From Gammaproteobacteria bacterium (GTDB lineage Bacteria > Pseudomonadota > Gammaproteobacteria > UBA6429 > Thiohalophilaceae), in contig JAJRZT010000082.1 of the NCBI GenBank assembly GCA_024275115.1, positions 1-64,000 on the forward strand: a stretch of DNA of 64,000 nucleotides. Direction: 5' to 3'. How positions within the stretch are numbered: the first letter of the stretch is position 1; each line of letters begins with the position of its first letter. Below the pieces are notes generated by a model. That model was not told the DNA's origin, did no database searches, and worked only from the letters and a program-made list of their open reading frames with translations. The position numbers were made by a program, and so were the translations under genes. Shown here in pieces: positions 1 to 10,970 of the stretch.

Positions 1-1
1 A

Positions 2-106
2 ACGATAGGGAATGCCAACGAGGAAGTGATTAGAGATTACGTTCGGGGTCAACTTACAGAATATGAGAAGAAGGAAGATAGGTCGAGACAGCTCGGTTTG
101 TTTTAA
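2..106 (+). CDS. C-terminal fragment of a probable IS200/IS605-like (Y1 HUH, TnpA/RAYT type) transposase; 5' end outside window
   Basis: Frame starting at base 2 reads TIGNANEEVIRDYVRGQLTEYEKKEDRSRQLGLF*. The 'vGn.neevIr.Yi..Q' pattern resembles IS200-type TnpA C-termini; it ends in a QLxLF-like motif. Short fragment, so family call is tentative. Confidence 0.5.
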   Translation, partial: TIGNANEEVIRDYVRGQLTEYEKKEDRSRQLGLF

Positions 107-135
107 AACTCGGCTCGCTTGCGGCCGAGTTTTTT
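105..135 (+). terminator. Rho-independent terminator overlapping the stop codon of the upstream fragment
   Basis: AAAACTCGGC(105-114) ... GCCGAGTTTT(124-133) 10-bp perfect stem followed by T-tract. Confidence 0.75.
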
Positions 136-272
136 ATCAAATTAACCTTGTATGTGCTACACAGCGGTTTGCAGATTTAAAGATTTGTATGGAAAGAGCG
201 GGTTTCAAGACGTGAAGTGGCGGCTTATTAACCGCTGGCTTTGTTGAGGTGATTCGGCGATACTATATATAA

Positions 273-640
273 GGAGTTGGCCAGGCAATCGCGGGTATTT
301 AGCTTAAGCTAAATACCGGAGGAAAGTCCGGGCTCCACAGGGCAGGGTGCCAGATAACGTCTGGGCGGCGCGAGCCGATGGAAAGTGCCACAGAAAATAT
401 ACCGCCTTTTCCTTTGGAAAAGGTAAGGGTGAAATGGTGCGGTAAGAGCGCACCGCGCTTATGGCAACATAAGTGGCAGGGAAAACCCCACCTGGAGCAA
501 GACCAAATAGAGAAACATTTCGCTTTTAAGCGGAAACATGCGGCCCGTATGGTTTCTGGGTAGGTTGCTTGAGTTGCACGGTAACGTGTAACCAGATGAA
601 TGATTGCTCACGACAGAACCCGGCTTATCGGCTAACTCCC
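273..640 (+). ncRNA. rnpB: RNase P RNA, bacterial class A
   Basis: Conserved motifs GGAGGAAAGTCCGGGCTCC, CAGGGCAGGGTGCCAGATAACGTCTGGGCGGCGCGAGCC, GGTAAGAGCGCACCGCG, and 3' ACAGAACCCGGCTTATCGGCTAACTCC pairing with 5' GGAGTTGGCC (P1). Confidence 0.95.
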
Positions 641-650
641 CCTCTTTTTT

Positions 651-674
651 CACCCCATTCAGGGGTGTTTTCTT
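651..674 (+). terminator. Rho-independent terminator downstream of rnpB
   Basis: CACCCC-attca-GGGGTG stem followed by TTTTCTT. Confidence 0.7.
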
Positions 675-862
675 AAAACTCCACTTTAACTGGCATTTGT
701 AATCTATTGATTATAATGAATATTTAATTTTTAAAAACAGTGCATTTTTTAACCGATAATGCTCATAAGTAACGCTAAGTCATTGTCATAAAAGAAACTT
801 TTACCTAAAATGTGGTCCGCATCACTTGATTTGTGGTGATTTGCTCTCTATAGTGTATAAAA

Positions 863-887
863 GTGGATCCAAGTGGGGCATTATGGA
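863..887 (+). promoter_or_regulatory. Candidate MraZ operator upstream of mraZ
   Basis: Three TGG boxes with exact 10-bp spacing (GTGG at 863, GTGG at 873, ATGG at 883), the arrangement known for MraZ-binding direct repeats in front of dcw clusters. Confidence 0.4.
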
Positions 888-923
888 TCACTTTAATAAA
901 AATAGTCACTTAGGAGCGGCAAA

Positions 924-1376
924 TTGTTTAGAGGTGTCAACACACTGAACCTGGATGCGAAAGGGCGCATGGCCATGCCCAGCAAATACCGGGAAAAACT
1001 GACTGCGCAGTGTAGCGGTCAGTTAGTGGTTACTCTCGACTTAAATGATCCCTGCTTACTCCTTTACCCACTTCCTGCATGGGAAGAAATCGAACGTCAG
1101 TTGGTACGTTTACCCAATATCAACCCGCAAACCCGCAAACTGCAACGCTTACTCATTGGCCACGCTTCGGAGTGTGAATTTGATAACAGCGGGCGCATTT
1201 TATTGCCGCCGTTACTGCGTGAACGCGTCAATCTGGAAAAACGAGTAACACTGATTGGGCAGGGCAAAAAATTCGAAATATGGGATGAACAGGTTTGGAA
1301 CGAGCAGCGTGATGGCTGGTTAACCGAAACCGACAGCGAAACCTTATCGGCTGATCTTGAGAATATATCACTATGA
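924..1376 (+). CDS. mraZ: Transcriptional regulator MraZ (TTG start)
   Basis: [23 protein letters not shown]; first gene of dcw cluster; SD-like AGGAG upstream. Confidence 0.95.
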   Translation: MFRGVNTLNLDAKGRMAMPSKYREKLTAQCSGQLVVTLDLNDPCLLLYPLPAWEEIERQLVRLPNINPQTRKLQRLLIGHASECEFDNSGRILLPPLLRERVNLEKRVTLIGQGKKFEIWDEQVWNEQRDGWLTETDSETLSADLENISL

Positions 1377-2305
1377 ACGATGCGCTAACACATCAAACAG
1401 TCTTACTGAACGAAGCAGTACAAGGCTTGAATATCCGTGCGTCTGGGCGTTATGTGGATGGCACGTTTGGCCGTGGTGGCCACAGTCGTTTGATTTTGGA
1501 ACAGCTTAATGCCAGCGGGCAGTTACTTGCTTTTGATAAAGATCCGCAGGCCATTACTACAGCAGAAAAAGAATTTAGCAGTGATACACGATTCTCAATT
1601 TCGCAAACCTCGTTTGCCGAACTCGAAGCGGTGGTTACCCAATATGGTTGGGCAGGTGCTGTGGATGGTGTGTTACTGGATTTAGGCGTGTCATCACCAC
1701 AAATCGATGATGCAACACGTGGTTTTAGTTTTCAGAACGACGGCCCACTGGATATGCGTATGGATCCTGACCAAGGCGTAAGTGCAGCACAATGGTTAGC
1801 CGATGCCGACGAAAAAGACATCGCCAAAGTATTAAAAGAATACGGTGAAGAACGCTTTGCCAAACGCATTGCTCGCGCAATTATTAATGCCCGCGAAGAA
1901 ACGCCCATCCAAACAACCAAACAACTCGCATCCATTGTTGCGGCAGCCAATCCCAAATGGGAAAAAGGCAAAGATCCTTCGACACGCAGTTTTCAGGCGA
2001 TAAGAATTTTTATTAACAGTGAACTGGATGATTTGGCAGAGTGCCTGCAGCAGGCGGTTAATATTTTAAAGCCAGGTGGACGTTTGGTAGTGATTAGCTT
2101 TCATTCGCTCGAAGACAGAATTGTTAAACGCTTTATCCGTGATATGGAAAAGGGTGAGCAGTTACCCATTGATTTGCCGGTGATGCATGTGCAGGTCAAT
2201 TCAAAATTACGCCGTATTGGTAAGGCAATTAAAGCATCACCACAGGAAGTAAAATCAAATGCACGTTCACGCAGTGCCATTATGCGTATTGCAGAGAGAC
2301 TGTAA
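1373..2305 (+). CDS. rsmH: 16S rRNA (cytosine(1402)-N(4))-methyltransferase RsmH
   Basis: [13 protein letters not shown]...[16 protein letters not shown]...[19 protein letters not shown]; overlaps mraZ. Confidence 0.96.
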   Translation: MNDALTHQTVLLNEAVQGLNIRASGRYVDGTFGRGGHSRLILEQLNASGQLLAFDKDPQAITTAEKEFSSDTRFSISQTSFAELEAVVTQYGWAGAVDGVLLDLGVSSPQIDDATRGFSFQNDGPLDMRMDPDQGVSAAQWLADADEKDIAKVLKEYGEERFAKRIARAIINAREETPIQTTKQLASIVAAANPKWEKGKDPSTRSFQAIRIFINSELDDLAECLQQAVNILKPGGRLVVISFHSLEDRIVKRFIRDMEKGEQLPIDLPVMHVQVNSKLRRIGKAIKASPQEVKSNARSRSAIMRIAERL

Positions 2306-2308
2306 CGA

Positions 2309-2605
2309 ATGCTCACAATTTTAATCCGTTTTCTTGGTGATAAATTCAAACTGACTATTTTTGTGCTGGTAATGGCTTCTTTGGCTTCTGCTGTATCGGT
2401 TGTCTATAGCAAACACCAAAACAGATTATTATTTGTTGAGCTTGAAAGTTTAAATAAAGAACGTGACCAGATGAATGTTGAATGGGGTCAGTTACAACTG
2501 GAACAAAGTACCTGGGCAACAGATAGCCGAATAGAAAAAATCGCCACTGAAAAATTACATATGCGTAATGCAAACTATGAAAACACAGTGATTATTAAAT
2601 TATGA
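2309..2605 (+). CDS. ftsL: Cell division protein FtsL
   Basis: Small single-TM coiled-coil protein between rsmH and ftsI. Confidence 0.85.
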   Translation: MLTILIRFLGDKFKLTIFVLVMASLASAVSVVYSKHQNRLLFVELESLNKERDQMNVEWGQLQLEQSTWATDSRIEKIATEKLHMRNANYENTVIIKL

Positions 2606-4338
2606 GTGTAACAGTCCATACACCGGTTAAATTTTACCGCATATTTATTGTTGTGGTACTGATTGTTTTGAGTGTGTCAGCATTAATCTGGCGTGCTTTT
2701 GATTTACATATACTGGACCATGCATTCCTGCAAGGCCAGGGTGATGCACGTTATTTACGGGTTGTACCGGTTGCAACACACCGCGGCATGATTACCGATC
2801 GCAATGGTGAGCCGTTGGCGTTAAGTACACCGGTTGATTCTGTCTGGATTAACCCAAAAGAATTTTTAACTGAACAGGCGCAATGGCCAAAGCTGGCTAA
2901 AATTCTAAAAGTGAAAGTGTCTCGAATTACCAAGTTAGTAATGCAGCGTAAAACACGTGACTTTGTTTATTTGCAACGACATGTGACGCCTGAAATATCA
3001 CAACAAATTCTGGCGCTGGGGCTGGCGGGTGTTTCCTTGCAGCGTGAATACCGGCGTTACTACCCTGCAGGTGAAGTGGCTTCACATGTTATTGGTTTTA
3101 CCAATATCGATGATGCCGGGCAGGAAGGCCTTGAACTTGCCTATGATGACTGGTTGAAAGGTGAACCCGGTTTAAAACGGGTATTAAAAGACAGGCTGGG
3201 TCGTGTTGTAAAAGATGTTGAGCTAATTAAACAGGCGCGGCCAGGTAAAGATCTGGTTTTAAGCATTGACCGTCGTTTGCAATATTTAACCTACCGTGAA
3301 TTAAAAAAAGCAGTACTCAAACATAAAGCACGATCAGGTTCAGCGGTGATACTCGATGTAAAAACGGGTGAAGTTCTGGCAATGGTGAATCAGCCATCGT
3401 ATAACCCGAACAACCGAAAGAATTTTAAAAGTAAAAATTACAGAAACCGTGCTGTTACCGATATTTATGAACCCGGTTCAACCATTAAACCTTTTACGAT
3501 TGCCGCAGCACTTGAATCAGGCAAATATCGTCCTGCAACAAAAGTGGATACCAGTCCTGGTTTGTTTCGTGTCGGTTCAAACGTGATTCGCGACCATCGT
3601 AATTATGGTGTGCTTGATTTAGAACACATTATTCAAAAATCCAGCAATGTGGGCGCAAGTAAAATTGCGCTGTCGCTTCCTGCTGTATGGCTCACCGGAA
3701 TACATACCAAAGTTGGTTTTGGCATGAGCAGTCAGAGTGGTTTTCCGGGTGAAGTGTCAGGGTTAGTCAATGCTGTGTCTGATAAACAAATGATTGAACG
3801 TGCAACCTTATCTTATGGTTATGGCATATCAGTTACTTCATTACAGTTAGCACGTGCTTATGCAGTTATTGCCAATAAGGGTAAGCGTTTACCTGTTAAA
3901 TTTACCCGTGTTGATAATGATGTGACAGGGCAGGCTGTTTTAACACCAAATACATCAGGGCAGATTATTTCAATGATGGAATCCGTTGTTACTGATGAAG
4001 GCACAGGAAAGCTTGCCAGTATACCCGGTTACCGTGTTGCAGGTAAAACGGGCACCGTAAAAAAAATTACGTTGGGTGGTTACAGCGATAAAAAATACCT
4101 TTCAATTTTTGCCGGTTTAGTTCCGGCGAGTAACCCACGAATGGTTATGGTGGTTACCGTTGATGAACCTGGCGATGGTGTTTATTATGGTGGTGAAGTG
4201 GCTGCACCGGTATTTTCAAAAGTAATGGCGGGTGCATTAAGAATACGTGATATTGCACCTGACGCAATTAATACTGAAAATCGGTATGCCGCTGCTCAGC
4301 CTGGCGTTATTAAAACACCAATGGCTGGACGACAATGA
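2602..4338 (+). CDS. ftsI: Peptidoglycan D,D-transpeptidase FtsI (PBP3)
   Basis: PBP dimer and transpeptidase domains; EPGSTIKPF, SSN, KTGT motifs. Confidence 0.95.
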   Translation: MSVTVHTPVKFYRIFIVVVLIVLSVSALIWRAFDLHILDHAFLQGQGDARYLRVVPVATHRGMITDRNGEPLALSTPVDSVWINPKEFLTEQAQWPKLAKILKVKVSRITKLVMQRKTRDFVYLQRHVTPEISQQILALGLAGVSLQREYRRYYPAGEVASHVIGFTNIDDAGQEGLELAYDDWLKGEPGLKRVLKDRLGRVVKDVELIKQARPGKDLVLSIDRRLQYLTYRELKKAVLKHKARSGSAVILDVKTGEVLAMVNQPSYNPNNRKNFKSKNYRNRAVTDIYEPGSTIKPFTIAAALESGKYRPATKVDTSPGLFRVGSNVIRDHRNYGVLDLEHIIQKSSNVGASKIALSLPAVWLTGIHTKVGFGMSSQSGFPGEVSGLVNAVSDKQMIERATLSYGYGISVTSLQLARAYAVIANKGKRLPVKFTRVDNDVTGQAVLTPNTSGQIISMMESVVTDEGTGKLASIPGYRVAGKTGTVKKITLGGYSDKKYLSIFAGLVPASNPRMVMVVTVDEPGDGVYYGGEVAAPVFSKVMAGALRIRDIAPDAINTENRYAAAQPGVIKTPMAGRQ

Positions 4339-5849
4339 TGACCGTTAAACAACAATCAGTGGTTAAAACGCTCAGCGCATTGTTAGCTCATATTGTTCAC
4401 CTTCCAGCAGAATATGATGTTGCAGTCAACAACCTGCAACTGGATAGTCGACAGGTAAAACAAGGTGATGTATTTGTTGCTGTCGAGGGTGAAGCTGTAG
4501 ATGGTCTGGATTATGTCGATTCTGCCATCGAAGCTGGTGCCGCTGCTGTATTATGGGAAGCCAAAACAACAGCAGTTCCTTTTGCCTGGTCAGCTAATAA
4601 CCAGATGAAACGCGTACCTTTAATTGCGGTTGTGGACTTAAAGAAAAAGCTGGGTGAAATAGCCAGTTTATTTTATGGTAAGCCGTCAGCATCTTTGAAT
4701 ATCGTTGCAGTAACCGGTACTAATGGAAAGACTTCGTGTGTGAATTTTATTGCTCAGGCTTTAGCTGAAGAACAAAGCTGCGGCCTGGTGGGTACATTAG
4801 GTACGGGTGTTTATCCTGATGTTGTTGCCGGTTCGCACACAACCCCTGATGTTGTAACCATGCATAAAACACTGGCAGATTTTGTTGAACAGGACGTCAA
4901 ATTTGCAGCCATTGAAGTATCATCACATGCGCTGGCTCAAGGTCGGGTTGATCAAGTTCAGTTTGATGTGGCGATATTTACAAACCTGACGCAGGACCAT
5001 CTCGACTACCATGGAACAATGGATGCTTACCTGAAAGAAAAAACCAAACTCTTTCAGACCCCCAATTTAAAAAGCGCCATTATCAATGTAAATGATCACT
5101 ATGGCCTGGATATTATAAAATCTACCGTCGCTAAAAATATTATTACCTATGGTATTGATGCCAAGGTTAACAGCCCGGATATTTATGCTACAGACATTCA
5201 GTATTTCCCAGATAAAACAGACTTTACGTTAAATACAAAACAAGGTTCTGTTTTTATTACTTCATCTTTAGTGGCTGATTTTAATATTAGCAATATACTG
5301 GCAGTGAGTGCCTATTTAGAGTTGCAAGGATATTCACTGGATAAAATTGCAGAAAGAATCGCAACGATTGAACCTGTTTCCGGCAGAATGCAGAAAATAA
5401 TGGTATCGGGTTCCCCTCTGGTTATTGTTGACTACGCACATACCCCCGATGCATTGAAGCAAGTATTGCAAACATTATCCAAACAGTTCAAAGGTAACTT
5501 AACGTGTGTATTTGGTTGTGGTGGTGAGCGGGACAAGGGCAAGCGTTCGAAAATGGGTGAGGTTGCTGGTATTTATGCAGACACTATCGTGTTAACCAAT
5601 GATAACCCTCGAAATGAATCTGCAGAAGAAATCATCATGCAAATTAATCAAGGTATAAGTAATAAGACAAAAGTAATGGTTGAGTTGGATAGAAAGAAAG
5701 CCCTTGAATTGGCCATAAAAAAAACAAGCGCAAAAGGTTGTGTGCTTGTTGCTGGAAAAGGGCATGAAAATATTCAGATTATTGCGAATAAGAAATTTGA
5801 GTTTAATGATATGAATGTGGTTAAAGAAATTTTAAGTGTAAAACAATGA
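4335..5849 (+). CDS. murE: UDP-MurNAc-tripeptide ligase MurE
   Basis: Mur ligase ATP motif VTGTNGKTSC; DNPRNE motif (meso-DAP type); dcw position. Confidence 0.95.
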   Translation: MMTVKQQSVVKTLSALLAHIVHLPAEYDVAVNNLQLDSRQVKQGDVFVAVEGEAVDGLDYVDSAIEAGAAAVLWEAKTTAVPFAWSANNQMKRVPLIAVVDLKKKLGEIASLFYGKPSASLNIVAVTGTNGKTSCVNFIAQALAEEQSCGLVGTLGTGVYPDVVAGSHTTPDVVTMHKTLADFVEQDVKFAAIEVSSHALAQGRVDQVQFDVAIFTNLTQDHLDYHGTMDAYLKEKTKLFQTPNLKSAIINVNDHYGLDIIKSTVAKNIITYGIDAKVNSPDIYATDIQYFPDKTDFTLNTKQGSVFITSSLVADFNISNILAVSAYLELQGYSLDKIAERIATIEPVSGRMQKIMVSGSPLVIVDYAHTPDALKQVLQTLSKQFKGNLTCVFGCGGERDKGKRSKMGEVAGIYADTIVLTNDNPRNESAEEIIMQINQGISNKTKVMVELDRKKALELAIKKTSAKGCVLVAGKGHENIQIIANKKFEFNDMNVVKEILSVKQ

Positions 5850-7273
5850 GTTTAGCGGCTTTTAAATTAGAGTACCCAATAACAATGTTTACAATGACAC
5901 TAAAAGAAATACAGGAAATAACGGGTGCCGTATTACAGGGTGACGCTGAAGATCTTGCCTGTACAGTACATGGTGTGAATACCGATAGTCGCACAATTAA
6001 ACGTGGTGAATTATTTATTGCATTAAAAGGTGATAATTATGATGCGCATGAATTTATCTTATCGGCACATGACAGGGGTGCGGTTGCATATTTACTCGAC
6101 CACAAGATTGAACAGGTTAAGCCAGCCCTTATTGTTAAAGACACTAAAATTGCATTGGGACAAATAGCAAAAGCCTGGCGGAATAAGTTTGCTTATCCGG
6201 TGGTTGCGGTAACGGGTAGTAATGGCAAAACCACGGTAAAAGAAATGTTGTTTAGTATTTTGTCTCAGCAATCTAAAGCTTCAGGAAAAAAAGGTGTTCT
6301 GGCAACTAAAGGTAATTTTAATAATGATATAGGTGTACCTATTACCTTAAATAGAATGAAATCCTGTCATGACGGTGCAGTTATCGAAATGGGTGCGAAT
6401 CATCAGGGTGAAATTTCCTACCTGACTCAATTAGCGAGCCCTGATGTTGCCATTCTTACAAATGCAGCAGCCGCACATTTAGAAGGTTTTGGAAGCCTTG
6501 ACGGTGTAGCAAAAGCAAAAGGTGAAATTTTTGAGGGTTTAAATAATAGTGGTACAGCCATTATTAACTATGATGACGTGTATTGTGACTACTGGATAGA
6601 ACGTGCAGGCAAGAACAAAATTATTACTTTTGGAAAAAACAATAATGCTGATGTTTCATATGTTACACATAATGAGAATAATGTAATAACCGTTGTTATA
6701 AAGAATAAGCCACAGTTTGATTTGCAACCGCCACTATTAGGTCAACATAATATTATGAATGCACTGGCAGCCATTGCTGCTACCGTTGCGCTGGATGTTG
6801 ATTTCAGGATTATCAAAAAAGGTTTGGAGTCCATGCAGCCTGTTCCAGGTCGGCTAGTCAGTAAAAAAGGTGTGCATGACAGTGTTGTTATTGATGACAC
6901 CTATAATGCCAATCCAGCTTCTTTGGCTGCGGCTGTTGAGGTGATGTCTACCTTTAAAGGTACTCATCACGTTGTATTAGGTGATATGGGTGAGCTGGGT
7001 GCGGATGCCATTACTTTACATAAAGTGGCTGCGCAGACAATAAAACGGGGGAATGTTAAATACCTGTATACCATTGGTGAAACAAGTGAGGCTACTAGTG
7101 ATGAATTTGGCACTGGCGCACAGCACTTCTCTTCACACCAGGAATTGATTAACCAGTTAGTAAAAAATATCCAGCCACAAGATTGTGTGCTTGTAAAAGG
7201 TTCGCGTGCAATGCAAATGGAAAAAATTGTCGCTGCTATTTGCAGCGTGTCTCAGGAATCAGGTGGATATTAA
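5846..7273 (+). CDS. murF: UDP-MurNAc-tripeptide-D-Ala-D-Ala ligase MurF (start may be 5885)
   Basis: VTGSNGKTTVKEML, DDTYNANPASL motifs. Confidence 0.95.
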   Translation: MSLAAFKLEYPITMFTMTLKEIQEITGAVLQGDAEDLACTVHGVNTDSRTIKRGELFIALKGDNYDAHEFILSAHDRGAVAYLLDHKIEQVKPALIVKDTKIALGQIAKAWRNKFAYPVVAVTGSNGKTTVKEMLFSILSQQSKASGKKGVLATKGNFNNDIGVPITLNRMKSCHDGAVIEMGANHQGEISYLTQLASPDVAILTNAAAAHLEGFGSLDGVAKAKGEIFEGLNNSGTAIINYDDVYCDYWIERAGKNKIITFGKNNNADVSYVTHNENNVITVVIKNKPQFDLQPPLLGQHNIMNALAAIAATVALDVDFRIIKKGLESMQPVPGRLVSKKGVHDSVVIDDTYNANPASLAAAVEVMSTFKGTHHVVLGDMGELGADAITLHKVAAQTIKRGNVKYLYTIGETSEATSDEFGTGAQHFSSHQELINQLVKNIQPQDCVLVKGSRAMQMEKIVAAICSVSQESGGY

Positions 7274-8356
7274 ATGTTATATGCATTAGCTCAGTATCTA
7301 CAGGAATTTTATAGCGGCTTTAACGTTTTTAATTATTTAACAGTCCGTGGTATTTTAGGTGTGATCACCGCATTGCTTATTTCATTGCTTATTGGTCCGT
7401 CAATGATTAAAAGACTAAGCAAATATAATATTGGTCAGCCAATAAGAGATGACGGCCCCGAAACACATTTAATTAAAGCTGGCACCCCGACAATGGGGGG
7501 GGCTCTAATAATAGTAGCAATAGGTATTAGTACTTTACTCTGGTCTGATCTGGGTAATCGTTATGTCTGGATTGTGTTGTTGGTTACTTTTGCCTACGGC
7601 ATTATAGGTTGGATAGATGATTATAAAAAACTGGTAAAGCGTGACCCGAAAGGGCTAGCTTCCCGTTATAAATATTTGTGGCAGTCTGTTATTGCTTTGG
7701 TTGTGGCTGTTTATTTATTTAAAACGGCAAGCCCGGCTGAATTACAATTTATATTCCCTGTATTTAAAGATCTGACATTTCAACTGGGGTTTGTCTCTTT
7801 CGTTGCTATTACCTATTTCGTTATTGTTGGTTCCAGTAATGCAGTTAATTTAACCGATGGTTTAGATGGCCTGGCAATTTTACCAACCGTCATGATCGGC
7901 GGTGCATTAGGTTTAATTGCATATCTTACCGGGCATGCACAATTCGCAAGTTATTTATCCATTCCATATATTAATGGTGTTGGTGAACTTGTTATTTTTT
8001 GTGGCGCAATTGTGGGTGCAGGTTTAGGTTTTCTCTGGTTTAACACTTATCCAGCTCAGGTTTTTATGGGTGATGTGGGTGCTTTGGCACTGGGTGCGGC
8101 ATTAGGAATTATGGCGGTTTTAGTACGACAGGAACTTATACTATTTGTCATGGGTGGCATCTTCGTTGTGGAAACGGTTTCAGTCATCATACAGGTCGCC
8201 TATTTCAAGTTAACCGGTAAAAGAATTTTTCTTATGGCACCGCTGCACCATCATTATGAATTAAAAGGCTGGCCCGAACCACGGGTGATTGTTCGCTTCT
8301 GGATAATTACCGTTATTCTTGTTTTAGTTGGTTTGGTTATGTTGAAAGTACGATAA
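7274..8356 (+). CDS. mraY: Phospho-MurNAc-pentapeptide transferase MraY
   Basis: [41 protein letters not shown] motifs. Confidence 0.97.
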   Translation: MLYALAQYLQEFYSGFNVFNYLTVRGILGVITALLISLLIGPSMIKRLSKYNIGQPIRDDGPETHLIKAGTPTMGGALIIVAIGISTLLWSDLGNRYVWIVLLVTFAYGIIGWIDDYKKLVKRDPKGLASRYKYLWQSVIALVVAVYLFKTASPAELQFIFPVFKDLTFQLGFVSFVAITYFVIVGSSNAVNLTDGLDGLAILPTVMIGGALGLIAYLTGHAQFASYLSIPYINGVGELVIFCGAIVGAGLGFLWFNTYPAQVFMGDVGALALGAALGIMAVLVRQELILFVMGGIFVVETVSVIIQVAYFKLTGKRIFLMAPLHHHYELKGWPEPRVIVRFWIITVILVLVGLVMLKVR

Positions 8357-8358
8357 CA

Positions 8359-9771
8359 ATGTTGGCACGGAAAAATTTAATATTAGGTAATGGCAAGATT
8401 GAAATGAAAATTTCTAATTTAAAAGAACAGTGGCATGATAAATCTATCCTGATTGTTGGTGGTGGTTTAACGGGTTTGTCGTGCGCCCGTTTTTTGAGAG
8501 AAAATGGTTTTGACTTTGCTATTGTCGATAGTCGCAGCAGTGTAGTCAGCATAACGGATATTAAAAATAAATTTGAAATCATTTGTGGTGAATTCCAGGC
8601 GCATTACTTTGATGCGGCTGATATTTTAATTGTCAGCCCCGGTATTTCTATTCAGCATCCTTATATTCAACAGGCCATGCAACAGGGGAAACAGGTAATC
8701 GGTGATGTGGCTTTATTTTGCATGTTAACGGATACACCGATTATCGCTATTACGGGTTCCAATGGAAAAAGCACGGTAACAACGCTGGTGGGTAAGATTC
8801 TGAACAGTACAGGACTCGAAGCACGAGTGGGTGGCAATATCGGTGTACCGTGTCTGGATCTTTTAACCGGCACAGAACCAGATTGCTATGTACTGGAATT
8901 GTCTAGTTTTCAACTGGAAACAACGCCAGATTTAGGTGCCTATGTCAGTGTTATCCTGAATTTAAGTGAAGATCATATGGATCGTTATCCTTCATTTAAT
9001 GATTATTGCAACGCCAAGAAAAAGGTATTTAAAAATACTCGGAATATTGTTGTTAATATGGATGACCAGAAAATAGTTGATGTGGTAAAAGGCATTAATG
9101 TCAATAAAATCACGTTTGGTTCAGGAAGTGCGGCAGAATTAAATTTTTATATTGACAGTAAAGATGGACGTGAGTGGGTCTGGCATAACAGACAACCTTT
9201 AATAGATATTTCAGACATAAAAATTGCAGGGCAACATAATAAGTTAAATATTCTGGCGGTGTTAAGTTTATGCTCGGTCTTTGATATCGAACTGGGTAAA
9301 ACAGAAAAAATAATCAATCAGTTTACTGGCCTGGAACACCGTAGCCAGGTTGTTAGTAATAAAAAAGGTGTGCGCTGGGTAAACGACTCAAAGGCAACCA
9401 ATATTGGGGCAACAAGTGCCGCATTAAAGGGTTTTTCAGCTTACCCACTTTATTTGATATTGGGAGGGCAATCTAAAGGGCAGAATTTCTCCGAGCTGGT
9501 TCCTTCTTTAACTAAAAATATAAAGCAAATAGTTATTTATGGTGAGGATGCTGAATTAATATTTAATGCAATCACGCCGATTTCTGAGGTGTCTATTAAA
9601 AAAGCACAAACGTTGGAAGAATCAATAGACTTTATTGAGCCACTGGTTGTGAAGGGTGACGTTATTTTATTTTCCCCTGCCTGCGCAAGTTTCGATCAGT
9701 TTGATAATTACGTGCATCGTGGGCAGTCTTTTATTTCTATTGTGAAAGACAGAGTGGGGCATAGTAAGTAA
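8359..9771 (+). CDS. murD: UDP-MurNAc-L-alanine:D-glutamate ligase MurD
   Basis: ITGSNGKSTVTTL; WVNDSKATN motif; dcw position. Confidence 0.95.
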   Translation: MLARKNLILGNGKIEMKISNLKEQWHDKSILIVGGGLTGLSCARFLRENGFDFAIVDSRSSVVSITDIKNKFEIICGEFQAHYFDAADILIVSPGISIQHPYIQQAMQQGKQVIGDVALFCMLTDTPIIAITGSNGKSTVTTLVGKILNSTGLEARVGGNIGVPCLDLLTGTEPDCYVLELSSFQLETTPDLGAYVSVILNLSEDHMDRYPSFNDYCNAKKKVFKNTRNIVVNMDDQKIVDVVKGINVNKITFGSGSAAELNFYIDSKDGREWVWHNRQPLIDISDIKIAGQHNKLNILAVLSLCSVFDIELGKTEKIINQFTGLEHRSQVVSNKKGVRWVNDSKATNIGATSAALKGFSAYPLYLILGGQSKGQNFSELVPSLTKNIKQIVIYGEDAELIFNAITPISEVSIKKAQTLEESIDFIEPLVVKGDVILFSPACASFDQFDNYVHRGQSFISIVKDRVGHSK

Positions 9772-10970
9772 TGACATCACTACAGGCAGCCTATACATCA
9801 GCATCGACACGGGCATCTACTGCCAGGCAGTTTGTGGCATGTGATAGTCAGTTATTACTGGCTGTGTTAAGTTTGTCATTGCTTGGTCTTGTAATGGTGG
9901 GTTCTTCCTCTATATCGATTGCCGATGAGCTAACAGGTAATCCGTTGCACTACTTTTGGCGACAGCTTGTATATCTTTTAATTTCACTGGCTGCCTTGTT
10001 TGTTGCTTACAAAGTACCACTTAAATTCTGGAGTCAGAGTGGCCTGTTGTTGATCTTTTTCAGTTTATTATTGTTACTGCTAGTATTTATTCCTGGTGTA
10101 GGTAAACAGGTTAATGGCAGTACACGCTGGATTAATTTAGGTCTGTTCAGTATTCAGGTATCTGAGTTTGTGAAACTGTTTGTAATTATTTATATTGCGG
10201 GTTATTTAGTGCGTCACAATGATGTATTAAGAAAATATTCTTCCGGCTTCCTGAAACCACTGGGCTTACTCTCTATTATCGTTTTCCTTTTATTACTGCA
10301 GCCTGATTTTGGCGCGGCTGTTGTTTTATTAGCAACCACAATGGGTATGCTGTGGTTAGGTGGAGCAAAGCCTGGGCAATTTCTGTTGCTGGTTTTATCT
10401 CTGGTTGGCTTGTTGGGTTCATTGGCTGTTATATCCCCTTATCGTATGCAGCGTTTAACGACTTTTCTTGACCCCTGGGGCGACCCTTTTAATAGTGGTT
10501 TTCAGCTGACTCAGGCACTTATTGCTTTTGGCCGTGGTGAATGGCTGGGTGTGGGGCTGGGTGCTAGTGTGCAGAAATTATTTTATTTACCTGAAGCACA
10601 TACCGATTTTCTTTTTGCAGTCATGGCTGAAGAAATTGGTTTGCTGGGTGGCATAGTCGTTATTTTGCTATTTGCATTCATTGTTTTTCGTATTTTATAT
10701 ATTGGATTACGAGCAGAACGGCATGAACATCCATTTGGTGGCTACCTTGCTTATGGTATTGGTTTATGGATTGGCTTACAGGCCTTTATTAATATTGGTG
10801 TGAATATGGGTGTTTTACCGACTAAAGGTTTAACTCTCCCTTTTATGAGTTATGGCGGAAGTAGCCTGGTTGTTATGTGTATTGCAATTGGCCTTGTGTT
10901 ACGCGTTGACTATGAAACCCGGCAGTATGATCGCTATAGTCAACATACTCACCGCGAGGGTATGACATGA
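9771..10970 (+). CDS. ftsW: SEDS glycosyltransferase FtsW
   Basis: Multi-TM SEDS protein; PFMSYGGSSL motif. Confidence 0.95.
   Translation: MTSLQAAYTSASTRASTARQFVACDSQLLLAVLSLSLLGLVMVGSSSISIADELTGNPLHYFWRQLVYLLISLAALFVAYKVPLKFWSQSGLLLIFFSLLLLLLVFIPGVGKQVNGSTRWINLGLFSIQVSEFVKLFVIIYIAGYLVRHNDVLRKYSSGFLKPLGLLSIIVFLLLLQPDFGAAVVLLATTMGMLWLGGAKPGQFLLLVLSLVGLLGSLAVISPYRMQRLTTFLDPWGDPFNSGFQLTQALIAFGRGEWLGVGLGASVQKLFYLPEAHTDFLFAVMAEEIGLLGGIVVILLFAFIVFRILYIGLRAERHEHPFGGYLAYGIGLWIGLQAFINIGVNMGVLPTKGLTLPFMSYGGSSLVVMCIAIGLVLRVDYETRQYDRYSQHTHREGMT

Noticed and set aside
378-563. ORF track entries 378-563 (+) and 459-653 (-)
   Set aside because: They lie inside the RNase P RNA gene; no protein-family resemblance, so treated as spurious.
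7495-7502. Run of eight G residues inside mraY (possible phase-variation tract)
   Set aside because: It encodes the conserved MGGA of the MraY motif and the gene is essential, so on/off slippage is not plausible; a frameshift-sequencing hotspot at most.
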